In this document: positions 55,973 to 64,000 of the stretch, one piece after another
How the letters are laid out: every line of letters starts with the position of its first letter
Numbering within the stretch: position 1 is the stretch's first letter
Assembly: GCA_902599405.1 (NCBI GenBank)
Contig: CACKFO010000003.1
Span: 47,088-111,087, forward strand
Length of the DNA stretch: 64,000 nt
From: an uncultured Alphaproteobacteria bacterium
Lineage (GTDB): Bacteria > Pseudomonadota > Alphaproteobacteria > HIMB59
Direction: 5' to 3'
Program-made: the position numbers and the translations under genes
The notes under the pieces: model-generated
What the model was told of the DNA's origin: nothing
The model's input: only the letters and a program-made list of their open reading frames with translations
Database searches by the model: none

Positions 55973-57142
55973 TTGTTTATTGATAGATATATAAAAAAAG
56001 TTTGTTCTAAAATCAGATATGGATCTTTGACTTTAAATGTTAAGGGTAAATCTTATGAGTTTTACGGTGAATTAGAAGGTCCTTCAGTGCATTTAACAAT
56101 TAGTAGTATCTCTATGATATGGGATTTGTATTTTCGTGGTTCAGTCGGGCTTGGTGAAGCTTATATAAAAAAGAAATTTGAAGCAGACGATTTAAGTAAA
56201 TTCTTAGAATTTGGCGCACTAAATGAAAGAGCTTTTGGTAACGAAATGAGTGGATCTAAGTTTTACAGATTTTTATCAAAAAAATATATGAATAAAACTA
56301 AAAACTCATTATTTCAGAGTAAAAAAAATATTCATGCTCACTATGATCTTGGTAACGACTTCTATTTGGAGTGGCTGGATGATACTTTAACCTATTCCTC
56401 AGGTTTTTTTAAAACAGGCTTGGAAACGTTATCCGAGGCACAAAAAAATAAATTTGAAAGTCTTATTGAGGGTAATGAGCCTAGACCAGGCGATCATGTT
56501 TTAGAAATTGGGTCTGGATGGGGAAGTTTTGCTTTTTATTTAATTTCAAAATTCCCTGATATCAAAATCGATACTTTAACTATCTCAAAGGAGCAATACG
56601 AATTTGTAAAAACAAAAATTAGAGAACATCATTTAGAAAATAAGCTAAATGTCATATATAAAGATTACAGAGAACATCAAGGAGAATATTCTAGAATTTA
56701 CTCCATTGAAATGTTTGAAGCTGTTGGAATACAATATTGGCAAACTTATTTTGAAAAAATTAAAGACTTGTTAAAACCATCGGGAGTCTTTTCAATGCAA
56801 ACTATTGTAATCTTTGAAGATTTCTTTGAGAGGTATACTCGAAAAATTGATTTTATTCAAAAATATATATTTCCTGGTGGAATGTTACCATCAGTAAAAG
56901 CTTTAGAAAAAATAGCTAACCAAAAAAAATTCGACTTCCAAATTAAAAATCAAATGGCGGATAGTTATTATCAAACACTTGAGATGTGGAGAAAAAATTT
57001 TAACAATAAATGGGATATAATAAAAAATTTAGGTTACTCTGAAGATTTCAAAAGAATGTGGAATTTTTACTTATCATATTGTTCAGGAGGTTTTAAGGCA
57101 AAAACTATTGATGTATATCAAATCGATTTTATCAATAAGTAA
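55973..57142 (+). CDS. Cyclopropane-fatty-acid synthase-like SAM methyltransferase
   Basis: A 389-residue class I methyltransferase of the CFA family. IHAHYDLGNDFYLEWLDDTLTYSSGFF and HVLEIGSGWGSFAFYLISKFP hold the SAM-binding and active-site regions, with the YSIEMFEAVGIQYWQTYF motif after. The family adds methylene or methyl groups to unsaturated acyl chains in the membrane. Beside DUF1365 and DUF3833 it resembles the UfaM-type methyltransferase of Rhodobacter. The start is TTG at 55973. Confidence 0.92.
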   Translation: MFIDRYIKKVCSKIRYGSLTLNVKGKSYEFYGELEGPSVHLTISSISMIWDLYFRGSVGLGEAYIKKKFEADDLSKFLEFGALNERAFGNEMSGSKFYRFLSKKYMNKTKNSLFQSKKNIHAHYDLGNDFYLEWLDDTLTYSSGFFKTGLETLSEAQKNKFESLIEGNEPRPGDHVLEIGSGWGSFAFYLISKFPDIKIDTLTISKEQYEFVKTKIREHHLENKLNVIYKDYREHQGEYSRIYSIEMFEAVGIQYWQTYFEKIKDLLKPSGVFSMQTIVIFEDFFERYTRKIDFIQKYIFPGGMLPSVKALEKIANQKKFDFQIKNQMADSYYQTLEMWRKNFNNKWDIIKNLGYSEDFKRMWNFYLSYCSGGFKAKTIDVYQIDFINK

Positions 57143-57193
57143 ATTAAATCTGTTAAAGATCTACTTTCATCAACGAGCGTATTGATTGTGTGT

Positions 57194-57718
57194 ATGAGAA
57201 ATGTATTAATAGCGAGTATTTTATTAATATTTGTCAGTGGGTGCAATAACATGAAACTTGAAGACTTTGCCAACAAAAAACCAATATTTAAAATAGAAGA
57301 GTATTTTTTAGGAAAAACAACAGCTAGTGGTCTTTTTATTGATAGACTTGGAAAGGTAAGGAGACAATTTACTGTTGAAATGGAAGGTATTCAACAGGAA
57401 GATAATTTTATTCTCAATGAGACTTTCCTCTATGATGATGGAGAGGAAGAGTTCAGAAGATGGGAAATAAAAAAAACTGGTGAAAATACTTACGAAGGAA
57501 TTTCTGATGATATTATAGGTGTAGCTTTAGGTGAAAGTTCAGGTAATGCTTTAAATTGGCATTACACATTAAAACTCAAGTATGGTGATGGAATAATGAA
57601 TGTTAAATTTGATGATTGGATGATTATGCAAGATGAAAAAAATGTATTCAACAAAGCTACTATGAAAAAATTTGGTATTAGATTAGGAGATGTTTATTTA
57701 TTCTTCACTAAGCAGTAG
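57194..57718 (+). CDS. DUF3833 lipoprotein
   Basis: A 174-residue lipoprotein. The lipobox ends VSGC near residue 17. The mature part follows the family pattern KIEEYFLGKTTASGLFIDRLGKVRRQFTVEMEG (F.iE.yF.G...a.G.f.dr.g...r.f.v...G). ATG at 57194 puts the signal in place; an earlier TTG is rejected. It is the last gene of the cluster from photolyase onward and overlaps trcR by 11 nt, tail to tail. Confidence 0.9.
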   Translation: MRNVLIASILLIFVSGCNNMKLEDFANKKPIFKIEEYFLGKTTASGLFIDRLGKVRRQFTVEMEGIQQEDNFILNETFLYDDGEEEFRRWEIKKTGENTYEGISDDIIGVALGESSGNALNWHYTLKLKYGDGIMNVKFDDWMIMQDEKNVFNKATMKKFGIRLGDVYLFFTKQ

Positions 57719-58292
57719 TAGACTGTAATTTTTCTGCTTTTTCTTTTGCTTTTCTCTCGCGTTCTGCTTTTCGCTGACCTTTTTCAACTAGTGCTTCGAG
57801 CTCTTCATAAGTGCATAAACCAAGATCAGTGGGGTTTCTAAATTCTGTAATTGGTTGAGATTGATTACCAGCCCTTATATTAGCAACAGTAGGCTTAGTA
57901 GAACTTGTAAGTTTAGCTATTTGTGTATCTGTTAGTATTTGTCCATACTCACGAATTAGCCAAGCTATAGCCTTAGGTCTTTCTTGTCTTACTGATAATG
58001 GTAAGTATTTTTTTGTTTTAACGCTCGATTGAATGGACTCAGATTTTTTATTTTGCAATTGAAGTTCAAGTGAGTGATCTCCCTCACAACGTTTAATCTC
58101 ATCCATAGTTAATTGACCACTAGCTATAGGGTTTAATCCTTGCATACGATAAGCGTCCTCACCATCTGCAATACTTTGAACTTCTAGCTCATGTAATTGA
58201 CAGAATTGAGATATTTGGGAAAAACTTAAAGCAGTATTGTCTACCAACCATACGGCCGTAGCTAAGGGCATTAAAGGTTTATTGTCAGACAT
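57708..58292 (-). CDS. trcR: Cell-cycle transcriptional regulator TrcR (DUF1013)
   Basis: A 194-residue alphaproteobacterial regulator. PLMPLATAVWLVDNTALSFSQISQFCQLHELEVQSIADGE at the N-terminus and RPKAIAWLIREYGQILTDTQIAKLTSSTKPTVANIR in the middle are the DUF1013 helix-turn-helix signatures. The C-terminus is a charged helix. It is the last gene of the tkt-gap-fbaB-efp-suhB-rpmE-trcR series. Confidence 0.93.
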   Translation of the reverse strand: MSDNKPLMPLATAVWLVDNTALSFSQISQFCQLHELEVQSIADGEDAYRMQGLNPIASGQLTMDEIKRCEGDHSLELQLQNKKSESIQSSVKTKKYLPLSVRQERPKAIAWLIREYGQILTDTQIAKLTSSTKPTVANIRAGNQSQPITEFRNPTDLGLCTYEELEALVEKGQRKAERERKAKEKAEKLQSTTA

Positions 58293-58307
58293 GGTCTTGT
58301 TAAAATA

Positions 58308-58529
58308 TTAAATATTAAATGACTTATATTTGTTTTTGAAACGTGCAACTCTTCCACCCGAGTCAACCATTTTTCCAGATCCTTGATTCCAAGCTGGATG
58401 AGATAATGGGTCAATTTCAAGCTTCATAGTATCGCCAGCTTTACCCCAAGTAGATCTCGTCTTATATGTTGATCCGTCAGTACGTTCTACAGTAATTTCA
58501 TGGTAATCAGGATGTATTTTTTGTTTCAT
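58308..58529 (-). CDS. rpmE: 50S ribosomal protein bL31
   Basis: A 73-residue ribosomal protein with [53 protein letters not shown]. It lacks the four zinc cysteines, so it is the C-minus form common in Alphaproteobacteria. It lies 15 nt before trcR. Confidence 0.96.
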   Translation of the reverse strand: MKQKIHPDYHEITVERTDGSTYKTRSTWGKAGDTMKLEIDPLSHPAWNQGSGKMVDSGGRVARFKNKYKSFNI

Positions 58530-58575
58530 GGTTATGAGAAAATAGAGATCAAAGGTTAAAAAATCAAGTAAATAT

Positions 58576-59370
58576 TTATAGGCTTTTCAGCAATTCGCTG
58601 CTAATGGCTGCACTAGAGGCTATTAAACTTTCATCATTTAAGGGATCAAAAACATTACCTTTTTCATTTAGGCATATACCACCAGCCTCATTTACTAAAA
58701 TAATACCTGCTACGATATCCCAAAGATTTAATCTTAATGACCAAAATCCATCAAATTTTCCTGATGCCACATTCGCTAAATCAAGAGCTGAAGAACCAAG
58801 TATTCTGACACTTGTTTTCCTTTGAAGCGATCCTATTTGAGCAATTCCTTTTTCAAGAATATCTTCATGCTTGATTTGCACACCAGACGTAAACATACAT
58901 CCATCTAACTTATCTCTTTGGGAAACCCTGAGTCTTTGGTTGTTAATCCAAGATCCAGAACCCTTATGAGCCCAAAACAATTCATTCAAAATTGGGTTAT
59001 ATGTAACACCAGCAATAATCTCTCCTTTTTGCATCAATCCAATGGTTACTGCAAAGTAACCATTTCCATGTATGAAATTTTTTGTTCCGTCAAGTGGGTC
59101 TGAGATAAACACAGGAGTATCACCTTTAAGCTTATCTAAATCTTCAGCACTAAAAGTCTCCTCGTCAATTTGAAGAAAATCAGGTCTATCTTTTCCCAAA
59201 GTATAACTGATAGTTTCAGATGCTCTAATATCTGCAGAGGATACAAAATCATTTTTATCTTTTTTAGAAATTTGAAGTTTCTCAAGCTCTCCAAAATCTC
59301 TTATTAAAGATTTAGCTGCATTCCTACATGCCTTTTCCATAACTACAATTACTGGTGGGACAATAGCCAT
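58576..59370 (-). CDS. suhB: Inositol monophosphatase family protein (SuhB-like)
   Basis: A 264-residue metal-dependent phosphatase with the IMPase motifs [24 protein letters not shown] (metal ligands) near residue 91, and [16 protein letters not shown] near 217. Substrates of this family include inositol phosphate, PAP and fructose-1,6-bisphosphate. In SuhB it also aids ribosome RNA synthesis. It begins 8 nt after efp. Confidence 0.93.
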   Translation of the reverse strand: MAIVPPVIVVMEKACRNAAKSLIRDFGELEKLQISKKDKNDFVSSADIRASETISYTLGKDRPDFLQIDEETFSAEDLDKLKGDTPVFISDPLDGTKNFIHGNGYFAVTIGLMQKGEIIAGVTYNPILNELFWAHKGSGSWINNQRLRVSQRDKLDGCMFTSGVQIKHEDILEKGIAQIGSLQRKTSVRILGSSALDLANVASGKFDGFWSLRLNLWDIVAGIILVNEAGGICLNEKGNVFDPLNDESLIASSAAISSELLKSL

Positions 59371-59378
59371 AGAAAAAA

Positions 59379-59945
59379 TTATTTTGCTTTTTCTATGTAA
59401 GTTAATTCAGACGTGTTAATTCTAATTTTGTCACCGGTTTCAATATGAGGTGGAACAGTAACTCTTACACCGTTAGTTAACAATGCTGGTTTATATGATG
59501 AAGATGCTGTTTGTCCTTTAACAACTGCCTCTGTTTCGGCTATTTGTACAGTAAGACTTTCAGGAGGATTAACATTCATTGGTTTTTCATCATAAAACTC
59601 AATAGAGACTCCCATTCCATCTTCAAGAAATTTTGCTGTATTTTCATTTACTTGACTAATATTCATAACTATTTGCTCATAGGTTTGGTTATTCATAAAA
59701 GTAAAATCCTCTCCACTACGAAATAAAAATTGATGATCTATCTCTTCAGCGCGAATTTTTTCAAGAGACTCTGAGCTTCTAAATCTCTCATTTAATTTTG
59801 AATGGTTTGAAATATTTTTCAACTCAGCTTGAATATATGCCCCACCTTTTCCAGGTTGTGTATGGGATAATTTAGCGACTTTCCAAAGCGAATTATTATG
59901 TTGAATTATATTTCCTATCTTTAAGTCGTTAGCATTAATTTTCAT
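59379..59945 (-). CDS. efp: Elongation factor P
   Basis: A 188-residue translation factor relieving polyproline stalling. THTQPGKGGAYIQ-type loop (HTQPGKGGAYIQAELKN) holds the lysine near position 33 that is modified in many bacteria. FLEDGMGVSIEFYDEKPMNVNPPESLTVQI and the C-terminal RINTSELTYIEKAK complete the three beta-barrel layout. The start overlaps fbaB by 4 nt. Confidence 0.96.
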   Translation of the reverse strand: MKINANDLKIGNIIQHNNSLWKVAKLSHTQPGKGGAYIQAELKNISNHSKLNERFRSSESLEKIRAEEIDHQFLFRSGEDFTFMNNQTYEQIVMNISQVNENTAKFLEDGMGVSIEFYDEKPMNVNPPESLTVQIAETEAVVKGQTASSSYKPALLTNGVRVTVPPHIETGDKIRINTSELTYIEKAK

Positions 59946-60859
59946 TTAGATTTATAAATTTGTATCATTCGCTCTAATAAAGCCAAGGCATCTACTCTAG
60001 ATCTTTGAAAACAATTTCTTCCAATAATTGAGCCGTTTCCATCTCCCTGGTGAATTGCAAGCACCTCATCCATTAAAGCTTGATCATCTTTTGCATCCCC
60101 ACCCGAAAATACTACTAAGCGTTTTCCATCAAATGCAACTTTTTTGATATGAGCCACACGATCTTTTAAAGTGCTTATAGGTATATTATTATCTTCAAAT
60201 GCTTTTTTAGTTGGGTCTTCCTCTAAAAAATCACTAGGAAGTTTTACTTTAATAATATTTGCCCCCAATAGAGCAGACATGTGTGCTGCATATGAAATTA
60301 TGTTCATTGCTGTTTCACCTTTTTTGCTAATCTTTGAACCTCTCGCATAAGCCCATAAAACCACAGCAAGACCTTTTTCTTTAGCCTCGAAACTAAGTCT
60401 CTTAAATTCTTCCATTAATTCAAAATTATGATCAGACCCAGGATAAATTGTAAAACCTATCGCAGCACATCCTAATTTTAATGCATCATTTACACTCCCA
60501 GTAACAGCTTGATCAAGAGATGTTGCAAGAGTATTAGAACTATTAATTTTCAATATAGTAGGAATTTGTCCATTATAATTTCCAGAACTTGTTTGAAGTA
60601 AACCAAGAGGAGCAGCATAAGCTGATAAACCAGCATCTATTGCAAGTTGGTGATGATAGTTTGGATCGTAAGCTGGGGAATTCACAGCAAAACTTCTATC
60701 GGGCCCGTGTTCAAAACCTTGATCGACAGGTAAAATTATCATTCTTCCAGTTCCGCCTAACTTTCCATGTCCCAAAATTTTCATTAGATTTGATCTCACT
60801 CCAATATTTTCGTGAGTGTAGTTTGATATAATTTTTCTTGTAGTATTTGTTACTTTCAT
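59942..60859 (-). CDS. fbaB: Fructose-bisphosphate aldolase class I (FbaB/DhnA type)
   Basis: A 305-residue Schiff-base aldolase. DQGFEHGPDRSFAVNSPAYDPNYH at residues 45-68, the ANIIKVKLPSDF lysine near 200, SGGDAKDDQALM near 253 and IIGRNCFQRSRVDALALLERM at the C-terminus match this archaeal-type class I family. It lies between gap and efp; phosphoglycerate kinase, often in this position, is missing here. Confidence 0.95.
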   Translation of the reverse strand: MKVTNTTRKIISNYTHENIGVRSNLMKILGHGKLGGTGRMIILPVDQGFEHGPDRSFAVNSPAYDPNYHHQLAIDAGLSAYAAPLGLLQTSSGNYNGQIPTILKINSSNTLATSLDQAVTGSVNDALKLGCAAIGFTIYPGSDHNFELMEEFKRLSFEAKEKGLAVVLWAYARGSKISKKGETAMNIISYAAHMSALLGANIIKVKLPSDFLEEDPTKKAFEDNNIPISTLKDRVAHIKKVAFDGKRLVVFSGGDAKDDQALMDEVLAIHQGDGNGSIIGRNCFQRSRVDALALLERMIQIYKSK

Positions 60860-60867
60860 TATAGCTC

Positions 60868-61884
60868 CTATAAATTACACACTTGAGCCGTTGTCTCAAG
60901 CATTCTATTTGAAAATCCCCACTCGTTATCATACCAAGTCAATACTCTACCAAAATTGTCTGACACTGTTGTTGTTTCACTTAAGTCTAAAATAGAACTC
61001 CTTGCGTCATGATTATAATCACTCGATACTTTAGGGTCTGTATCTACTCCTAAAATACCTTTAAGAGAGCCATTTGCATATTCTTGGAATTTATTATTTA
61101 AATTTTCAATTGTGATATTTTTTTTAGTGTTAAATTTAAAATCTACAAGAGATACATTTGGCGTTGGAACTCTTATAGCTGTGCCATCTAATTTTCCATT
61201 TAAATGAGGAAGGACGAGACCGACTGCTTTAGCTGCACCTGTGCTTGTTGGTATAATGTTAGTTGATGCTGCTCTTGCTCTTCTAAGATCTTTATGAAAT
61301 GTGTCTACTGTATTTTGATCACCTGTAAAAGAGTGAATAGTTGTCATGTATCCATTTTCAATTCCGAACTCTTGATCTATGACAAAAGCCACAGGAGCCA
61401 GACAATTAGTTGTACACGAGGCATTAGAGATTATTTGATGATCAATATTAATATTTTCGTTGTTAACTCCTTGCACAACCGTTATATCAGCACCAGAACA
61501 TGGAGCAGAAACTATAACTTTACTTGCTCCGCTTTCGATATGAGACATAGCCTTTTCTTTAGATGCAAAAACACCCGTGCACTCTAAAATAATGTCGACT
61601 TTCTTATCTTTCCATTTCAAATCAATAGGGTTTCTCTTAGATGTTACAGTTACTGTATTTTCCCCTATTGAAAATTGTTCATTGGAAATTTTTTTTACCT
61701 CCTTATTGAGAGGTCCGTGAATACTATCATATTTAAGTAAGTGAATATTTGAGTCAATATCAGCCAAGTCGTTTATATAGCTTATCTCATATTGATTACT
61801 AAATTCATTTAATCTTTCCAAAAATGCTCGATAAACAAGCCTACCTATTCTGCCAAAACCATTAATCGCTACTTTTTTTTTCAT
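60868..61884 (-). CDS. gap: Glyceraldehyde-3-phosphate dehydrogenase
   Basis: A 338-residue NAD-linked enzyme. VAINGFGRIGRLVYRAF at the start binds NAD, SNASCTTNCLAPVAF near residue 155 holds the catalytic cysteine, and TPNVSLVDFKF and WYDNEWGFSNRM the rest. The start overlaps tkt by 4 nt. Confidence 0.98.
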   Translation of the reverse strand: MKKKVAINGFGRIGRLVYRAFLERLNEFSNQYEISYINDLADIDSNIHLLKYDSIHGPLNKEVKKISNEQFSIGENTVTVTSKRNPIDLKWKDKKVDIILECTGVFASKEKAMSHIESGASKVIVSAPCSGADITVVQGVNNENINIDHQIISNASCTTNCLAPVAFVIDQEFGIENGYMTTIHSFTGDQNTVDTFHKDLRRARAASTNIIPTSTGAAKAVGLVLPHLNGKLDGTAIRVPTPNVSLVDFKFNTKKNITIENLNNKFQEYANGSLKGILGVDTDPKVSSDYNHDARSSILDLSETTTVSDNFGRVLTWYDNEWGFSNRMLETTAQVCNL

Positions 61885-63812
61885 TTTGTTTTTATTTTCC
61901 TTATTATTTTATTAGATATAATTTCTGTTGTTAAACCAAATTTTCTAAAAACTTCATTCCCGGGTGCACTAGCACCAAAATTATCTAATCCAAATATATT
62001 TTCATATTTTGTGTACTTATTCCAATACATTGTTGATCCAGCCTCAATTACAAAAGTTTCACTAGATTTTGATTTTAATAAATTGTTATTAAAAGTTTTT
62101 GATTGTTTTTCAAAAACAGATGTTGATGGCATTGAAATGACTTTTGCAATAATACCATCACCTCTAATTCTTACAGCAACGTTGACAGCTAAAGGTACTT
62201 CTGAACCAGTAGCTATAATTGTAATATCATTATTAATTTTTGGACCATATATAACGTAAGCACCTTTAAATTTTTTTGAGTCTAATTTTTTATTTGAAAT
62301 TTGTGGCAGATTTTGTCTTGAAAGACAGATAAATGAAGGCGCATCTTTAATTTTTAAAGCCTCTCTCCAACATACAATTGTTTCTTTTAGATCGCAGGGT
62401 CTAAAAACATAACTATTTGGTATGAGTCTTAACATATTAATTTGTTCAATAGGTTGATGAGTAGGACCATCTTCACCTAATCCAATAGAGTCGTGTGTGA
62501 AAACTTGTATCGGATTAATTTTCATTAGTGCAGCTAAACGAAGACTTGGCTTCATATAATCAGCAAAGCTCAAAAAAGTCCCTGAATATGTTTTGTAAAT
62601 TTTGGTTGCAGCAATACCATTCATTATTGCAGCCATACCATGCTCTCTTACACCATAATGGATATATTGTCCTGCTGTGTTCATGCTATCCAGAACAGAC
62701 ATTTGTTTACCTTTGGTATTATTGGAGCCTGTTAAGTCTGCAGAGCCTCCGAGTATCGGATGATCTTCTTTAAAATAATGTAATATTGCTTCAGAGGATT
62801 TTCTAGTAGCCTGATCAGACTTAAAATCTTTTAAATCTATTTCAATTTTACTAAATAACTTATCTATGTCTTTATTTGATAAAGTTGTGTGAGATATTGA
62901 TTTAGTTTTTTTGTATATTTGTAAATTTTTGGTGGATGAATTTCGCCAAATCTTTAAAAGTTTATCTGGAATTTGAAAAGGTTTTTCATTCCAAGATAAT
63001 TTACTTCTCGTTAATTTCACCTCCTCTGAACCTAAGGGTGAGCCATGCGATGATGCTTTTGCAGATTTATTTGGAGAACCAAATCCAATAGTAGTTTTAA
63101 AATTTAGCAAACAAGGGACTTTTGATATTTGTACTTTTTTTAAAAGTTTATAAATATTTTCATGATCATGACCTTTTCCGCTATGTACCTCCCAATTTAC
63201 TGATTTAAATCTAAGGTTTGTGTTATCACTAAAAGCTAGGTCTGTAGGTCCATCAATACTAATATTGTTATTATCGTATATTAGTATCAAATTATTAAGT
63301 TTTAAGTGCCCAGCTAGACTTATTGCCTCTTGGCTTATCCCCTCCATTAAACAGCCATCACCACAAAAAACATATACCTTTGGTGCTTTAGACAATTTTT
63401 TCTCTTTTGAAAGCTTTTTAAGTGCTATGGCCATTCCTACCGCATTCGAAATTCCTTGTCCAAGAGGACCAGTCGTTATTTCTATACCAGCATCTGGTTC
63501 ATATTCAGGATGTCCTGCTGTGATATAGCCCAATTGTCTAAAATTTTTAATTTGAGATATTGTCAATTTTTTATAACCGGTGAGGTATAAAAGTGAGTAA
63601 AGCAACATCGAACCATGTCCATTAGATAAAACGAATCGATCTCTAAGTAACCAGTTCGGATCCTTGGGATTATGAATAAGAAAATCGTGAAAGAGCACTG
63701 TGGCAATGTCAGCCATTCCCATCGGCATACCAGGATGACCAGATTTAGCTTTTTCTACCGCATCAATTGATAAAAATCTGATACAGTTCGCTAATTTGGT
63801 ATAATTTTTCAA
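61881..63812 (-). CDS. tkt: Transketolase
   Basis: A 643-residue thiamine diphosphate enzyme. LSNGHGSMLLYSLLYLTGYK, GPLGQGISNAVGMAIA, VFCGDGCLMEGISQEA with the ThDP motif (GDG...), and HDSIGLGEDGPTHQPIEQINMLRLIP are all present. Slightly shorter than most (about 660). It heads the glycolysis-translation operon, 35 nt from the divergent coiled-coil gene. Confidence 0.97.
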   Translation of the reverse strand: MKNYTKLANCIRFLSIDAVEKAKSGHPGMPMGMADIATVLFHDFLIHNPKDPNWLLRDRFVLSNGHGSMLLYSLLYLTGYKKLTISQIKNFRQLGYITAGHPEYEPDAGIEITTGPLGQGISNAVGMAIALKKLSKEKKLSKAPKVYVFCGDGCLMEGISQEAISLAGHLKLNNLILIYDNNNISIDGPTDLAFSDNTNLRFKSVNWEVHSGKGHDHENIYKLLKKVQISKVPCLLNFKTTIGFGSPNKSAKASSHGSPLGSEEVKLTRSKLSWNEKPFQIPDKLLKIWRNSSTKNLQIYKKTKSISHTTLSNKDIDKLFSKIEIDLKDFKSDQATRKSSEAILHYFKEDHPILGGSADLTGSNNTKGKQMSVLDSMNTAGQYIHYGVREHGMAAIMNGIAATKIYKTYSGTFLSFADYMKPSLRLAALMKINPIQVFTHDSIGLGEDGPTHQPIEQINMLRLIPNSYVFRPCDLKETIVCWREALKIKDAPSFICLSRQNLPQISNKKLDSKKFKGAYVIYGPKINNDITIIATGSEVPLAVNVAVRIRGDGIIAKVISMPSTSVFEKQSKTFNNNLLKSKSSETFVIEAGSTMYWNKYTKYENIFGLDNFGASAPGNEVFRKFGLTTEIISNKIIRKIKTK

Positions 63813-63847
63813 TGGAATAACTTTACTTAATAACTAATAATTAAACT

Positions 63848-64000
63848 ATGAACGAATTTCAACAACAAATACTTCAAAAAATCGAGCAAATTGCATCAAA
63901 ACTTCAGAATTATAAAACTAATAATCAAGAATTAATCAATGAGAGACAAGAATTAAAAGCCAAGATAGAATATTTAGAAAGAAGAGAGTCAGAATTAGTA
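63848..64000 (+). CDS. Coiled-coil protein, 5' part (cut by window edge)
   Basis: ATG at 63848, 51 codons to the right edge. NEFQQQILQKIEQIASKLQNY followed by heptad-like EL/RQEL/AKIEYLERRESEL forms a coiled coil. In many Alphaproteobacteria a short DUF4164-like coiled-coil gene and zapA stand divergent to tkt, so this may be that gene; its full length is not visible. Confidence 0.7.
   Translation, partial: MNEFQQQILQKIEQIASKLQNYKTNNQELINERQELKAKIEYLERRESELV

Overview
The window reads as a compact, AT-rich chromosome segment from a free-living marine alphaproteobacterium, of the streamlined SAR11/HIMB59-like kind. The evidence is gene content and style. Intergenic gaps are very short and many neighbours overlap by 1-30 nt. 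There are no mobile elements, CRISPR arrays, rRNA or tRNA genes. Alphaproteobacterial markers include a glycine-type 5-aminolevulinate synthase, TrcR (DUF1013), a cysteine-free bL33, the Aap general amino-acid importer, a CIRCE-controlled groESL and a DMSP demethylase. No taxonomic marker gene is present, so the placement is inference.

Layout. (1) 1-5.6 kb, minus strand: cysE, then a betaine-type ABC importer (proV-proX-proW), a YeiH-type exporter and the start of dmdA. Together these look like an uptake and demethylation module for dimethylsulfoniopropionate (DMSP) or betaine. (2) 5.6-21.4 kb: mixed housekeeping and transport genes. These include an SbmA/BacA-like transporter, rmlA, sbcB, a tyrosine-phosphatase-like gene with a tiny zinc-finger partner, tal, bioY, msrB, MFS and DMT permeases, mutT, an amino-acid dehydrogenase, a CDP-alcohol phosphatidyltransferase, ccdA, a VTT protein, and a fusion of an FAD oxidoreductase with SelD. 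(3) 21.5-31 kb: groES-groEL with CIRCE and terminator, mscS, argF, a lipoprotein, trkH, apaG, fhs and ugd. (4) 31-36.3 kb: aapJQMP and a LysE exporter, ending at a shared terminator facing two coupled small ORFs. (5) 36.4-42.5 kb: dipeptidase, a DUF3445 heme protein with a TauE/SafE exporter, an orphan TAXI-like protein, a second LysE/ArgO exporter, a DUF2721 protein preceded by an unusual inverted-repeat leader, and a MATE pump. (6) 42.5-51.4 kb: a nearly complete heme pathway (hemC-extension, hemB, hemE, hemH, hemF, hemJ in one minus-strand operon, with hemA on the plus strand after an SDR and a luciferase-like oxidoreductase). (7) 51.4-57.7 kb: trhO, rpmG, then photolyase, FAD oxidase, DUF1365, CFA-type methyltransferase and DUF3833 lipoprotein. 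This set resembles the singlet-oxygen/photooxidative-stress cluster of Rhodobacter. (8) 57.7-63.8 kb, minus strand: tkt-gap-fbaB-efp-suhB-rpmE-trcR. The window ends inside a coiled-coil gene.

How the parts fit: an aerobic, light-exposed heterotroph that imports amino acids and betaine/DMSP, exports excess sulfur and amino acids, makes its own heme with oxygen-dependent enzymes, and repairs light damage. The most notable points are the DMSP-type operon, the HemC carrying an extra C-terminal domain where a separate hemD would be expected, the SelD fusion, the photolyase with no ATG/GTG/TTG start (in frame with bL33 across one stop codon), and two related sequence blocks bracketed by inverted repeats at about 10.2 and 40.7 kb.
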